Shown in pieces: positions 1-9,735 of a stretch of DNA of 22,500 bases. The stretch comes from Prorocentrum cordatum (Eukaryota; Sar; Dinophyceae; Prorocentrales; Prorocentraceae). Within the stretch, counting starts at the first letter, position 1; every line of letters starts with the position of its first letter. The notes below the pieces were generated by a model that saw only the letters and a program-made list of their open reading frames with translations, did no database searches and was not told where the DNA came from. Position numbers and translations under genes: made by a program. Location of the stretch: positions 193,273-215,772 of the forward strand of contig CAUYUJ010004336.1 of assembly GCA_963575745.1 (NCBI GenBank). The letters are read 5' to 3'.

Positions 1-470
1 CAGGAGGAGGAGGAGGAAGAGGAGGAGGAGGAGGAAGAGGAGGAGGAGGAGGGGGGGAGGAGGAGGAGGAGGAAGAAGAAAAGAAGATAAGGGACTGTAA
101 AGGAAGAGAAGAGAAGAGAAGAGAAGAGAAGAGCAGCGTGGGGTGAGAAGAGGGGGGTCAAGCTACGTGCGCTCGCGCCGGATCTGGCATCCCGCCCCTT
201 CCACCACTCCCTTCCCAATTGCGGCGCGTCGCTGCAAGCGTGGAAAAGGCGGCGGAGGAACTGGAAAAAAGGGGGGGGGAGGAGGAGGGGGGAGGAGGAG
301 GAGGGCGAGGACGAGCAGCAGTGGCGGGGGCTGGAGTAGACGCGGAAGGAGGCGCAGGAGGACCAGGGAAGCGTGGAGGAGGAGGAGGAGGAGGAGGAGG
401 AGGAGGAGGAGGAGGAGGAGGAGGAGGAGGAGGAGGAGGAGGAGGAGGGGGAACGGAGGGGAAGCGGAGC
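1..470. repeat. GGA-rich purine tracts
   Basis: The + strand is almost all purine in blocks: (GGA)n at about 1-72, (AGAAG)n at about 102-133, mixed G/A at 255-310 and a clean (GGA)n run at about 375-447. Open frames across it read as poly-Glu, poly-Gly or poly-Arg on + and poly-Leu on -, which is what the triplet gives in any frame. No gene is supported. Such homopurine runs can form triplex DNA, but nothing here tests that. Confidence 0.9.
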
Positions 471-1140
471 GGGGCGTCAGCGATGCGGAAAGCCTCGGAT
501 CCGGGCGAAAGTACCTAGCGGAACGGGCGGGGCCAGTGCGCGGATCCCAGGAGGAAGCCAGCGCTGCAGCGGCAGCACCGTCGTGAGACACCGAAGAAGT
601 CAGGCGATTGCAAACATGGATTAAGGGGGCGTGGATTAGCGACGGGTCCCGTTCCCTTTGGACATCGCGGGCTTCCGCCGCCAAGCGAGGCGGCGCCGGC
701 CGCATTTTGAGCAGGTCACCTCCCCCGATCCATGGATTTGGCGACCGCGCGCCAAATCCATGGATCGCTAATCCATGTTCGCGCGCCCCCGAAAAAGTCC
801 TGAGTGAAATGCAGTGGGGGCCCATTCCAAGAAACAGCCCGCTTGCCTCCAGGGCGCCCTGGTTTCTCCAGGTTTTCGATGGTGTTGCGACGGAAAACGT
901 GACGTTCCAACACCAGAAAGATCGATGGACGTCATGAGGTCTCAGGGTTGGGTTTCTTGTGGAAGGTTTCTTGTGGACTGGCATCCACCGTAAACCAACA
1001 AGGAGCAATTCGTTTTCCTGAAATCCGGTGCGCGAGAAACACAATGCGGGTAGGGGGGCGGGAGACTCCCAGGCCGTCTTCGGGGGAGGCAAGGACTGCA
1101 GTGCTCATATGGAGCAAGCAAGTGTGGAGGGGGCAGGAGG
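471..1140. other. Unassigned unique sequence with short palindromes
   Basis: This non-repetitive, GC-rich stretch has no recognisable protein in any frame. It holds a perfect 18-bp inverted repeat (726-767, separate entry), a 14-bp perfect palindrome at 849-862, an 8-bp inverted pair at 880-887 / 908-915 around AACGTGACGTT, and a 14-bp direct duplication at 952-965 / 966-979 (GTTTCTTGTGGA core). The open frames across it are short or overlap on opposite strands and look like chance. Confidence 0.6.
726..767. repeat. Perfect 18-bp inverted repeat, 6-nt spacer
   Basis: The arms 726-743 and 750-767 are exact reverse complements separated by ACCGCG. Each arm contains the 10-bp palindrome ATCCATGGAT (728-737 and 756-765). 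Partial copies lie nearby: AACATGGATTA at 613-623 is the reverse complement of 769-779, and GGATTAGCGA at 632-641 is the reverse complement of 765-774. The locus is therefore a nest of the same motif in both orientations. Its function is unknown; it could be the tip of a small mobile element or a protein-binding site. Confidence 0.85.
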
Positions 1141-1230
1141 CGGGGAGGGGGAGGAGGGACGGAGGGAGGGAGGAAGGGAGGGAGGGAGGGAGGGAGGAGG
1201 AGGAGGAGGAGGAGGAAGAGGAGGAATAGC
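1141..1230 (+). repeat. GGGA/GGA purine tract
   Basis: Tandem GGGA units (about 1160-1195) pass into GGA units (about 1195-1224). Open frames on both strands here are repeat-driven. Confidence 0.88.
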
Positions 1231-1289
1231 AGGAGCAGGGAGCGGATAATGCGCAGGAAAACGGTGAGGGTAAAGGAAACTGAGGATCA

Positions 1290-1765
1290 TGGGTATGGTT
1301 TGTGATGGTAATTGTGGCGGTGGGGATGGTAATGGTAGTGATGTTGACCGTGATGGTGATGAAGGTTATGATGGTGATGCCGGTGACGTTCATGGTGGTG
1401 AAACCAGGTATATACGTTGCGATGGTTTTAATAGCGTCAATCGTGATTGCGTTGATGGTTAAGGTGTCGATGATGAAGCTAAACATGCTTATGTTATGCT
1501 GCGGCGGCTGCTGGGTATGATTATGGATTGTGGTGTTTTGGGGGACGCTGGTAATGATGATGGTACTGGCAGTTCGGAGTGGTCATGGTGACGATGGCGG
1601 TGATGATAATGACCATGGTGATGTTGGTGACGGCGATGGCGATGTTGACCGCGACGAAGGCGATTTCGATAACGATGACGACGATGATGATGGTGGTGAT
1701 GATGGATATGGTGGAGATGAGGATGGCGATTTTGGTGCTCGATGGAGATAACGATGTTGATGATG
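1290..1765. repeat. Degenerate ATGGTG / GATGGT array
   Basis: This is an imperfect 3- and 6-base array of ATG, GTG, GAT and GGT units, with interruptions near 1400-1560. On + it reads as Met/Val or Asp/Gly and on - as His or Ile/Thr. It has the same type of unit as the larger GAT arrays downstream but is more decayed. No gene is supported. Confidence 0.8.
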
Positions 1766-2110
1766 CTGATAGGGAAGCAGGGGAAATTTACTCCCATTCC
1801 GTTTTCTCTCCTTCCCCATTTCCTGCTCGTTCTTCCCGTCCTTGCCCTCCTCCTCCCTCTCCTCCTTCGCTACCTCCTCCTCCTCCTCCTTCCCCTCTGG
1901 GTCCTCCTTTCCTTTCCTCCCCTCCTTCCGATCCCATGTACTTCAGCATCCTGCTCCTTCCTCTCCTCTTCCCTCTCCTGGGTCCGCTTCTGGTGCCCGT
2001 TCTGCTCGTTCGCTTCATGTCCTCTTTCTCCTTCCTCCCAGTCCGCGTCCCCTTCTCCTCATCTTCCCATTTCGACTCCCCACCCTTCTCGTCCTCAGAT
2101 TGTCCCCTCA
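1766..2110. repeat. Pyrimidine-rich TCC/CTT tract
   Basis: The + strand is a degenerate C/T tract (TCCTCC, CTTCC, CCTTCC). Apparent proteins are Ser/Pro/Leu-rich on + and Glu/Gly/Arg-rich on -, as expected from composition alone. Confidence 0.8.
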
Positions 2111-2420
2111 TGCTCTTGCCACCAGTCTTGTGGTCGAATGCCCTAGTGGGGTTGGCAGAGATATGCCAGCCACTTCATATTTCGTCCAAGTTGTGGCCAT
2201 CTGGCGAACCACTGCGGTTCCTCCAGACTATGCGTCCTCGACATAGTCGGCCCGCAGGGAAGTAGGAACCCTGGTCTTAATGGCGGCGCCGTATTTTGGC
2301 CACGACCGCACCCCTTCTCCCAGGAATATGGTCGTCTTCTCACTCTCCCTGTTCTCCCCGTTCCCTGGAGCTGGTCCTCCTTCTCTTCTCCCCTCTCGTT
2401 ATGGTTTCCTGGTGCATCCT
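2111..2420. other. Unassigned sequence
   Basis: This mixed-composition sequence lies between the C/T tract and the TA microsatellite. I see no domain, RNA fold or long unique open frame. An open frame from 2280 runs into the satellite and owes most of its length to that repeat. Confidence 0.5.
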
Positions 2421-2665
2421 CTTAGTTTGTTTATATATATACGTGTATCTATATGTATATATATACATATATATATATATATATGTATTTCTCCCTCTCT
2501 CTCCATGTCTCTCTCTCTCTATATCTCTCTCTCTCAGTGTCTCTTCTTCTGTTTTGTTCTCTCTCTCACACTTTCTCTTTACATATCTCTCCCTACCTCT
2601 CTCTCCCTCTCTCTATTGCACACCCTTCCCTGTACCTCTCTCTCTCTCTCTCCCACTCTGATTGT
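2421..2665. repeat. Compound TA then CT microsatellite
   Basis: TA/TATG units at about 2430-2485 are followed by CT/CTCT runs to about 2652. This is one of several compound dinucleotide tracts in the window (also near 8890, 13743 and 13872), but here TA is followed by CT rather than GA. It borders the satellite on its left side. Confidence 0.88.
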
Positions 2666-2697
2666 TTTAATTATCTTGCACAGGTTGTCTAGAGCTC

Positions 2698-4170
2698 CGA
2701 CCACTTTATTTCGGCACGACACCCCTTCCATCACCCACACATTCCACCAGCCAGCGCGCCTCTCTGCCCCGACCCCGTTTCTTTCGGCACGGCACACCCC
2801 TCCGCTCCGACCCCTTTATTTCGGCACGCCACACCCCCTCCGCATCCCCCCGCCCACCAGCCAGCGCGCCCCTCCGCCCCGACCCGTTTATTTCGGCACG
2901 CCCCCCCCCCCCCCCCCGCGCATCCCACCACCCACCAGCCAGCGCGCCCCCTCCGCCCGGACCTCTTTTTATTTCGTAACGGCACACCCCCTCCGCGCGC
3001 CCCCTCCGCCCCGACTTCTTTATCTCGGCACGGCACACCCTCCGCCCCGACCCCTTTCTTTCGGCACGGCACCACCCCCTCCGCACCCCCCCACCACCAG
3101 CCAGCGCGCCCCCGCCCCGACCCGTTTATTTCGGCGGCACGGCACACGTCTCTGCCCCGACGCCCTTTTTTGGCACGGCACACCCCCTCCACATCCACCG
3201 CCCCCACCTGCCAGCCAGCGCGCCCCTCCGCCTCGACCTCGTTATTTTGGCACGGCACGCCCCTCCGCCCCCCCACGACTTTACTTCGGCACGGCACACC
3301 CCTCCGCATCCCCCCACCCACCAGCCAGCGCGCCCCTCCGCCCCGACCCCTTTATCTCGGCGCGGCCCCCCTGCATCCCCCCACCCACCAGCCAGCGAAA
3401 CCCTACGCCCCGACCCCGTTATTTCGGCACGCCCCCCCGCGCGCCCCCTCCGCCCCGACCCTTTTATTCGGAACGGCACACCCCCCGCATCCCCCCACCC
3501 ACCAGCCAGGGCGCCCCCTCCGCCCCGACCCCTTTATTTCGGCAACTACGCCCCTCCCCCCTCCGCCCCCCCACCCACCAGCCAGCGCGCCCCTCCGCCC
3601 GACCCCTTCATTTCGGCACGGCCCCCCCGCATCCCCCCAATAACCGGCCAGCGCGCCCCCTCCCCCGCGACCCTTTTATTTCGGCACGGCCCCCAGTCCC
3701 TCCCCGCGCGCCCGCGCGCCCCCTCCACATCCCCCCCACCCACCAGCCAGCGCGCCTCTCCGCCCCGACCCCTCTAGATTACGCCCCCGCCCACCCACCC
3801 ACACACACCCCCACCCACAAGCCAACGCGCCCCTCCGGCCCGACCCCTTTTATTTCGGCAGGGCACGCCCTTCCGACCCGACTCCTTTATTTTGGCGCGG
3901 CACCGCCCCCTCTGCCCCCTCCGCACGCGCCCCCTCCGCACCCCCCCACCCTTCAGCCAGCGCGCCCCCCGCCCCGACCCCTCTGTTTTGGCGCGGCACC
4001 GCCCCCTCCGCCCTGACCCATTCATATCGGCACGGCACCGCCCCTCCCCACCCCGAGCGCCCCCTCCGCATCCCCCCATCCACCAGCCAACGCGCCCCCT
4101 CCGTTCCGACACCCCCATCCCGAACGCCCCCTTCCATCACCGCATTCACCAGCCAGCGGGCCCCCACCGC
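2698..4170. repeat. Degenerate ~73-bp GC-rich satellite array
   Basis: About 20 copies of a TTTATTTCGGCACGG-like box recur, for example near 2704, 2778, 2815, 2887, 3018, 3125, 3350, 3530, 3675 and 3852. A second box, CCAGCCAGCGCGCCCC, alternates with it about 15 times. A full unit is near 73 bp: the CGGCACGGCACACC box, CCTCCGCATCC, CCCACCCACCAGCC, then CCTCCGCCCCGACCCC. Some units are only 33-40 bp and lack the middle block. On + the open frame gives Pro/Arg/Ser repeats and on - Gly/Arg/Ala repeats; both come from the satellite. I do not recognise the family. Confidence 0.88.
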
Positions 4171-4194
4171 CTCCTCCCCCTTCCTTTCTGGGAA

Positions 4195-4300
4195 AGAGCC
4201 ATGGCGCGCGTGCCACTTGTTTATCTATCATGTTTTTGTTGTTTGTGTTTGTTGTTGTTGTTTTTTTTGTCTCTCTCTCTCTCTCTCTCTCAGTTTCTCT
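4195..4300. repeat. TTG / T / TC simple repeat
   Basis: A TTG-rich run ends in eight or more T, followed by (TC)n to about 4291. With the CT tract at 2490-2652 it means pyrimidine microsatellites flank both sides of the satellite array. Confidence 0.85.
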
Positions 4301-4837
4301 TTATTTCGTTCTCCCCCATTTTCCCTGAGCCTGAGAGGGGGACGGAGGAGGCAAGAGAAGGAGGAGGAGAAGGAATCTGAGAAACATAATCAGGGGACTC
4401 AAGTGAGCCATATCGAGCAAATCACAGGGCCCTGCCTATTCCCACCGTCCTTCACAACTTACGGACCAAGAGTTGCACAAACGTGATACTGGGATTGGAA
4501 CGGGATCCTACCTTACAAACGGAAGGCGTTCGCGCACGGCCCCGCGTCCGACGGCATTGCGAAGGGAAGCTTACGCGGCAGAATGTCCGATTCTCGCGGC
4601 GAAGACGAAGCATGCGCTGTGTTGACACAGCTCTGTCGCGTTGGCTCACAAGCTGTGCGGCGTTTGAGCGAGGTCGGCGATTCTCCCGCGCTCGCGCGGC
4701 CCCGCTGCCGCCATTGCGTCCATGTGAGTGTGCGACGGAGCGGCGCGCCGCGCCCGCGCGGAAACGCCAGTCCTGAGCTTGGGTTGTGGAGGACGGTCAA
4801 GGGAGAGGATGCATGTTGCCAAATAATTCCCAGAAGT
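4301..4837. other. Unassigned CpG-rich sequence
   Basis: This unique-looking, GC- and CpG-rich sequence has no recognisable protein or RNA gene. Small inverted repeats are present, such as CACAGCT at 4626-4632 with AGCTGTG at 4651-4657. Several overlapping open frames of 60-100 codons exist on both strands, none with a known motif. Confidence 0.5.
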
Positions 4838-4910
4838 CTGACACGTGTGTTAAACGTGTTTTAAACATGTAAAACAACATGTGTAAAACATGTTTATAAC
4901 ATGTTTTCCC
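4838..4910. repeat. AT-rich ACATGT palindrome island
   Basis: This short AT-rich patch sits in GC-rich surroundings and repeats the core ACATGT or ACGTGT with A-runs and T-runs. It includes a perfect inverted repeat, AAAACATGTT (4885-4894) and AACATGTTTT (4898-4907), with a TAT spacer. Further ACATGT copies are at 4865-4870 and 4878-4883. It could be a binding-site cluster, a cruciform or a relic of a small element; no function is assigned. Confidence 0.8.
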
Positions 4911-5375
4911 CTTTTCTAAATACATTTTAAATTAACTGATAGGACATCCACAAAGTTTGGGCGAGGGCGACGAATCTCTCGCGCCCGCGGACCTCGAGGC
5001 GGCAGCGCCACCTTCAGGCGAAGCCTGCGTGGCGCTAAGGCGAGGCCGACATTTTCATCCGCTCGCGCGTCGATGAAGCAACGTGCGACACATGCGCGCC
5101 GCGCTCGAGCGGGAGCTCATTTCTCGAGAAAGACGCGCGGCGTTGGGGCGAGAGCGCTATTTCGGCCTTTCGCGCGAAGTATGCGCCGCGTGCCGCTCCT
5201 GCCACGGATGTTTCAGCGTCGACGACAGAGCGCCCATGTTGAGACGACACGCGTTGATTTGGCATACGTATGTTTAGATATATACTGACCGGAAGGCTGG
5301 GACCACCAGGATCCGGTTGCGATCGGCCGGCTTTGTAGCAGATTCGGAGAGTCTACCAAGAAGGAATCAGGATAG
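4911..5375. other. Unassigned CpG-rich sequence with XhoI-like palindromes
   Basis: This unique-looking sequence has two perfect palindromes centred on CTCGAG, a 10-mer at 5102-5111 and a 12-mer at 5120-5131. No gene, tRNA or conserved domain is recognised. Open frames of 60-76 codons overlap on opposite strands. Confidence 0.5.
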
Positions 5376-5640
5376 GTATGGGTGTTGGAGATTGGGATTG
5401 TGTCGATGATGATGGTGGTGGTGGCAGTGAATATGATTATGATGACGGTGACGAAGAAGATGATTATGATGGTCACGTTGACGATGTGTGATGACGTGGA
5501 TGTTGATGTGTCTGTTGTTGCGGGCGACGGTGATGTTGTTGATGATGATGATGTTGATGATGATGATGGTCGGGATCATGATCCTGATGATGTTGATGAT
5601 GATCATGATCATGATCGTGATCGATGGGGATGCTGATGAT
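5376..5640 (+). repeat. GAT-type trinucleotide array (short)
   Basis: This imperfect GAT/GTT/GGT array contains a GATC-rich palindromic patch at about 5574-5625 (repeated ATGATC/GATCAT). Open frames here are Asp- or Met-rich on + and His- or Ile-rich on -. Confidence 0.85.
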
Positions 5641-5822
5641 GACGATGAGGGAGCATATTGCGGATGGACTTGCGCTCAGGGGTGATGTTGAGTTTTGGGA
5701 GAACGATGGGGAGGAGGAGGGGGAGGTTGGGGATGGAGAGCCAATTCAATATTGTGTTGAGGCCGTGCAAGGGCAATGTGTTGGGCCACATGCTTTCGGA
5801 AGAGCCTCATTATCGTGTTGGT
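5641..5822. other. Unique spacer between GAT arrays
   Basis: About 180 bp of mixed sequence separates two GAT arrays. Nothing recognisable is seen in it. Confidence 0.5.
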
Positions 5823-6729
5823 GGTGACGGTGATGATGCTCACGACGATGATGATGACGATGTTGATGATGATGGTGGTGATGATGATGGTGATGATGCT
5901 GATGAGGATGATGCTGATTGGTGCTGTTGGTTAGTGATGGTACTGATGAAGAACATGATGCTGATGCTGCTGATGATGGTGATGATGATGATTATGGTTG
6001 TGGTGATGGTGATGGTTGTGATGCGGCTGATGATGGTGATGATTGTGGTGTTCGTGATGATGATGCCGATGATGACGATGCTGATGCTGAGGATGGTGAT
6101 GATGGTGGCGATGTAGACGACGATGTTGATGGTTGTGATGAGGATGCTGGTGCTGCTACTGGTAGTGATGATGGTGCTGATGCTAGTGATGATGCTGATG
6201 ACGGCGAAACTGCTGATGTTGCTGCTGACGATGGTGATGATGTCCATGCGCATGAACCCGATCATGAGCATGGCGATGATGATGATGATGGAGATGATGA
6301 TGTTGATATTGATGAGAAGGAGGATGATGATTCCAATGGGACTGAAGATGGTGATGACGATGTTGACGACGATGCTGATGATGATGATGCTGGTGATTGT
6401 GAGAATGATGGTGATGCTGCTGGTGATGATAATGATGGTGATGCTGATGCTGATGATAATGATGATCATGCTGACGATGTTGGCTACGATGCTGATTGTG
6501 GTGATGATTAGTGTGATGACGATGCTGAGGACGACGAGGTTGCTGCTGATGCTGATGCTGACGATGCTGATGATGGTGTTGATGTTTACGGTGCAGATGC
6601 TGATGGTGGTGATGATTACGATGATGGTGGTGTTGATGATGTTGATGATGTTGATGATGTTGATGCTGCTGTTGCTGCTGGTGATGATGGTGATGGTGAC
6701 CATTCCCATGATCCTGATCATGAGCATGG

Positions 6730-6779
<50 letters not shown>

Positions 6780-7200
6780 GTGCTGATGACGATGATGGTG
6801 TTGATGCTGATGGTGGTCGGGATGCGTCTCAGAATGATGATGCTGATGCTGATGATGATGGCGATGAGGACGACGATGATGATGGTGCTGATGATGGTGA
6901 TGATGCTGTTTATGATGTGGATGATGATGCTGCTGCTGATGATGGTGATGCTGATGAGGAGGTGGCTTATGATGATGATGCTGATGATGACGCTGTTGCT
7001 GATGATGGTGCTGATGTGGATGATGATGACGATGATGATGCTGATGCTGATTAGGATTATGCTGATGCTGATGATGATGATGATGATACCTCTGTTGATG
7101 ACGTTGATGATGATAATGATGATGATAATGATGATGATGATGATGAGGAGGATGCTGACGGTACTGATACTCAGGATGATGAGATTGATGATGAGGCGAG
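5823..7200 (+). repeat. Large GAT/GCT trinucleotide array
   Basis: Nearly 1.4 kb is built from GAT with frequent GCT, GGT, GTT and GAC variants, often in GATGCT hexamers. The purest GAT stretch is at about 6728-6778. The Asp-reading frame is broken by TAG near 6509 and again near 7052. The Met-reading frame stays open for 377 codons, as GAT repeats allow. The opposite strand reads as His/Gln or Ile/Thr. I treat it as a decayed microsatellite, not a gene. A higher-order duplication inside it is listed under findings. Confidence 0.9.
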
Positions 7201-7789
7201 GTCCCCATCAATCGCCCCCCATTAAGCAACGCCCACTAGGAGGAGCACTACGATGAGGGCGTTTAGGGGGAGGCTGATGAAGAAGGTTGCACGTTCTGAG
7301 TCTGCTGATGAGCAGGAGCAGGGAGGGAGAGATGGAGGACGGAAGGAAGGACCGGCAGAATGCAGGACAGGAGGGAGGCGAACAAAACGTGCTCCACGGC
7401 GCTCACAGGTTCTAGGAGTTTTAGGTGTCTCTTGGAGCCTGTCGGGGGCTCTTCGAGGCTATCGGGGGCGGGATGGCATGGCTGGGTAGGGCCGGGTGGT
7501 TGGAGGCCAGGGGGCTAGGAGGATGATGGAGGGTGATGAGAGCCATAGGCAGTTTGAATCCGGGGCGCGTTTTTGTGAAAATTCCGGGGGAAGGCGGCGG
7601 GGGATGCTTAGGAGAAGTTGGAGGAGGAGGGGGAGGGAAGGCGATGAACCGCGGGGCAGTCCAGAGTCCAGGGGGGACGCACATGCCGAAGAAGGGAGGG
7701 TGCCAAGGACGATGTTTGGCCAAGTTCCCAACATGAGCGCCGCAAGCTTTCTCGCCCACTCCCACCGAGACTGAGCGTGGGCAGCGGTC

Positions 7790-7843
7790 GCCAGGTGCGT
7801 CGCGCTCGCGAGGTGCGTCGCGCGTGCCAGGTGCGCCACGTAG
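7790..7843 (+). repeat. Three tandem 18-bp units
   Basis: The units are 7790-7807, 7808-7825 and 7826-7843, sharing the core G(C/G)CAGGTGCGTCGCG-like with a few substitutions. The period is divisible by three, so overlapping frames show six-residue peptide repeats. Confidence 0.8.
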
Positions 7844-8100
7844 GGAGCCCGGAGATTGTTTACATGTTGATTCACTGAGCTTAGGCGCGTGGTGGTTGTC
7901 ATCGGTTGCGGGGGGGGGGAGATGTCTGTAGCTGGGGGGTGGGGCTATGAGCGGAGTGGGGCTGAGTGGAAGCGAGCGGACTGGAGAGAGGAAGTCGGGT
8001 GGTTGCGGGGAAGAGGGCCTGGGCCGCGCGGAGTGGAGAGGACGCTGGTGTGGGGGGGGGCGGGGCGAGCGGCGCGGACATGGGAGGTGGCCGGAGGAGG

Positions 8101-8182
8101 CATGCGAGAAGCCGTCGCGGCGAAGCCGAGGGGGAGCGCAGGAGAGGATGGGCATGCGAGACGCCGTCGCGGCGAAGCCGAG
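8101..8182 (+). repeat. 30-bp direct repeat, period 52
   Basis: The copies at 8101-8130 and 8153-8182 differ at one position (A or C in CATGCGAGA[A/C]GCC). They share the GCCGTCGCGGCGAAGCCGAG block and are separated by 22 bp. Confidence 0.85.
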
Positions 8183-8350
8183 GCGCGGGGCGCAGTGTAC
8201 AGTCAACCCGCACAGTGAGGATGGGCACCGTTCCGAAGGGTACACTTGCATCCTTGCCTCCTCGGCCCACCCTTGGCCACTTTCGTTGGCCGCGCCCCGC
8301 TCGAAAAGCTCCGAAATGGCCTTCCAAGGCCCTTGCATCCTGATCGCGCA

Positions 8351-8655
8351 TCCTTATCGTCCTCGTCCTCCTCCTCGTCCTCCTCCCTCTCCTCCTCCTC
8401 CTCCTGCTCCTCCTGCTCACCGCCAGCCTGCGGGAGCGGGGGGCCGCAGGGCAGCGCGAGCCAGTGCGGGCGCCCGCCGCAGATGCGGGATCGCGGCGCG
8501 GCGCGCGCGGTCCAAGTCGCGCTGTCGCCGCCGATCGCGCTGATCGCCCAGCGCCGGGGGAGGAGGACACCATGAGTTCCTCCTCCTCCTCCGTCCTCCT
8601 CCTCCTCCTCCTCCTCGTCCTCCTCCTCCTCCTCCTCTTCCTCCTCCTCGTCCAA
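8351..8655. repeat. Two TCC tracts around a GC-rich core
   Basis: (TCC/CTC)n runs lie at about 8359-8420 and 8575-8653, enclosing about 150 bp of very GC-rich sequence. Reading frames give poly-Ser/Leu or poly-Glu and are not called as genes. Confidence 0.85.
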
Positions 8656-8885
8656 TGCAGAGGCGGGCTGGATGTGTCGTGGAAGCCTCTGCGGCCCTCT
8701 TGGGCCGTGGTGGCGCCGTCTGGCCACGGCAGGAGTCACGCGATCGGAACACAAGAAAGGTTTGCCCGGGAGTTCTGAGCAGAGCAACCATGTACGGCTT
8801 TCAGTCTAGAGAGCTCGAAGGGATCCGATGGCACTGCACTTCGTGCATCGAGGAACGGTTGCAGATGTACAGATACGCAGGGATA
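8656..8885. other. Unassigned sequence with small hairpin
   Basis: This unique stretch contains an inverted pair GCCGTGG (8704-8710) and CCACGGC (8724-8730). I see no gene. Confidence 0.45.
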
Positions 8886-8990
8886 CGAACGTACGTGTAT
8901 GTGTATATACATATATGTATATATATGTATGTATGTATGCATGCATATGTCTGTATGTATACATATATATATATAGAGAGAGAGATCGAT
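8886..8990. repeat. Compound TATG / TA / GA microsatellite
   Basis: GTAT and TATG units pass into (TA)n at about 8962-8975 and then (GA)n at 8975-8985. The same order of units recurs at 13743-13921. Confidence 0.88.
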
Positions 8991-9483
8991 GTTTGCATAC
9001 CGATGTACGCATTCCTTTGTTTAAGACCATCGGGAACTATTTGAGGTGCCTCCCAACGCCTCGCCCCCTGCCCCCCACATCTCCCTCCTCCCTCTCTCTC
9101 TCTCCTTCCCCCCCCCTCCCCCTCCACATTCTCCCCCTCCCCCCCCCTTCCTCCGCCTCCTCCTCCTCCTGCTCCTCCTCCTCCTTCTTGTTGGGCTGGG
9201 CGAACTCAAGCTGCTTGGCTGGAGCGTTCGCGCGTGTCCTCCTCTTCCTCCTCCTCTTCCTCCTCCTCCTCCTCCTCCTCCTCCTCCTCCTCCTCCTCCT
9301 CCCTCGTCGTCCTCCTCCTCCTCCTCCTCCTCCTCCCTCGTCCTCCTCCTTTTTCCTCTCCTCCCCTTCCTTCCCCTCCTCTCTCCTCCCTCGTCGTCCT
9401 CCTCCTCCTCCAACTTCTCCTCTCCTCGCTCCCCCTCCTCTCTCCTCCTCCCTCGTCTTCCTCCCTCGTCCTCCTCCCCTGCC
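8991..9483. repeat. TCC-rich pyrimidine tract
   Basis: After about 60 bp of unique sequence the + strand becomes CT-rich (9060-9185), and then largely (TCC)n from 9238 to 9480, with a unique patch at about 9186-9237. All long frames across it are Ser/Pro/Leu or Glu/Arg/Gly runs from the repeat. Confidence 0.88.
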
Positions 9484-9612
9484 CCCTCCGAGGTGCTCCG
9501 GGGACCCCTTCCTGTCGCAGGGCAGGAGGAGGCTCTGCCTCCTGGACACCGAGGACCACGCGGAGTACCAGCTCCTGGAGGCCGCCCGGCCGGGCGTGCC
9601 CCTGGGCGGAGG
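9484..9612 (+). other. Short unique island, one copy of a duplicated segment
   Basis: This island lies between a TCC tract and a GGA tract. Its part at 9563-9600 matches 10823-10860 at 28 of 38 ungapped positions. In one + frame both copies read as a similar peptide (AEYQLLEAAR versus VECQFLETAR). This could be a small coding relic duplicated with the repeats, but it is too short to name. Confidence 0.5.
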
Positions 9613-9735
9613 AAGCGGGAGGCGAGGAGGAGGAGGGAGGAGGGAGGCGATCCCGAGCAGGGGAGGGAGGAGGAGGAGGAGGGAGGGAGGAGGAGGAGGA
9701 GGGAGGGAGGAGGAGGAGGAGGGAGGATGGAGACG
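9613..9735 (+). repeat. GGA-rich purine tract
   Basis: This is repeated GGAGGAGGAGGGAGG. Together with the TCC tract at 9238-9480 it forms an imperfect inverted arrangement around the 9484-9612 island. Confidence 0.88.

Larger units (their letters stand above)
7201..8350. other. Unassigned sequence with two small tandem repeats
   Basis: This is mostly unique GC-rich DNA. It holds three 18-bp units at 7790-7843 (GCCAGGTGCGTCGCGCTC-like) and a 30-bp direct repeat at 8101-8130 and 8153-8182. Open frames of 100-300 codons appear on both strands and overlap one another; none shows a domain I know, and their Pro/Arg/Ser-rich make-up fits GC bias. No gene is called. Confidence 0.5.

Noticed and set aside
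163-1092. 309-codon - frame at the left end
   Set aside because: About a third is poly-Leu/Pro from the GGA tract, and the rest crosses the inverted repeats with no recognisable domain.
2280-4016. 578-codon Pro/Arg/Ser-rich open frame
   Set aside because: It runs through the CT microsatellite and the satellite. Its peptide repeats follow the satellite unit, and equally long Gly/Arg frames exist on the other strand.
5840-7256. Long Met-, His- and Ile/Thr-rich frames in the 5.8-7.2 kb array
   Set aside because: All are direct readings of GAT/ATC repeats. Several overlap the same bases on both strands, and the Asp phase is broken by two TAG codons.
7790-7843. CRISPR-like short repeats
   Set aside because: There are only three 18-bp units in direct tandem with no spacers, in a eukaryotic context.
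7421-8338. 305-codon Pro/Ser/Arg-rich - frame
   Set aside because: It crosses the 18-bp and 30-bp repeats, overlaps other open frames on +, and its composition fits GC bias. No motif is seen.
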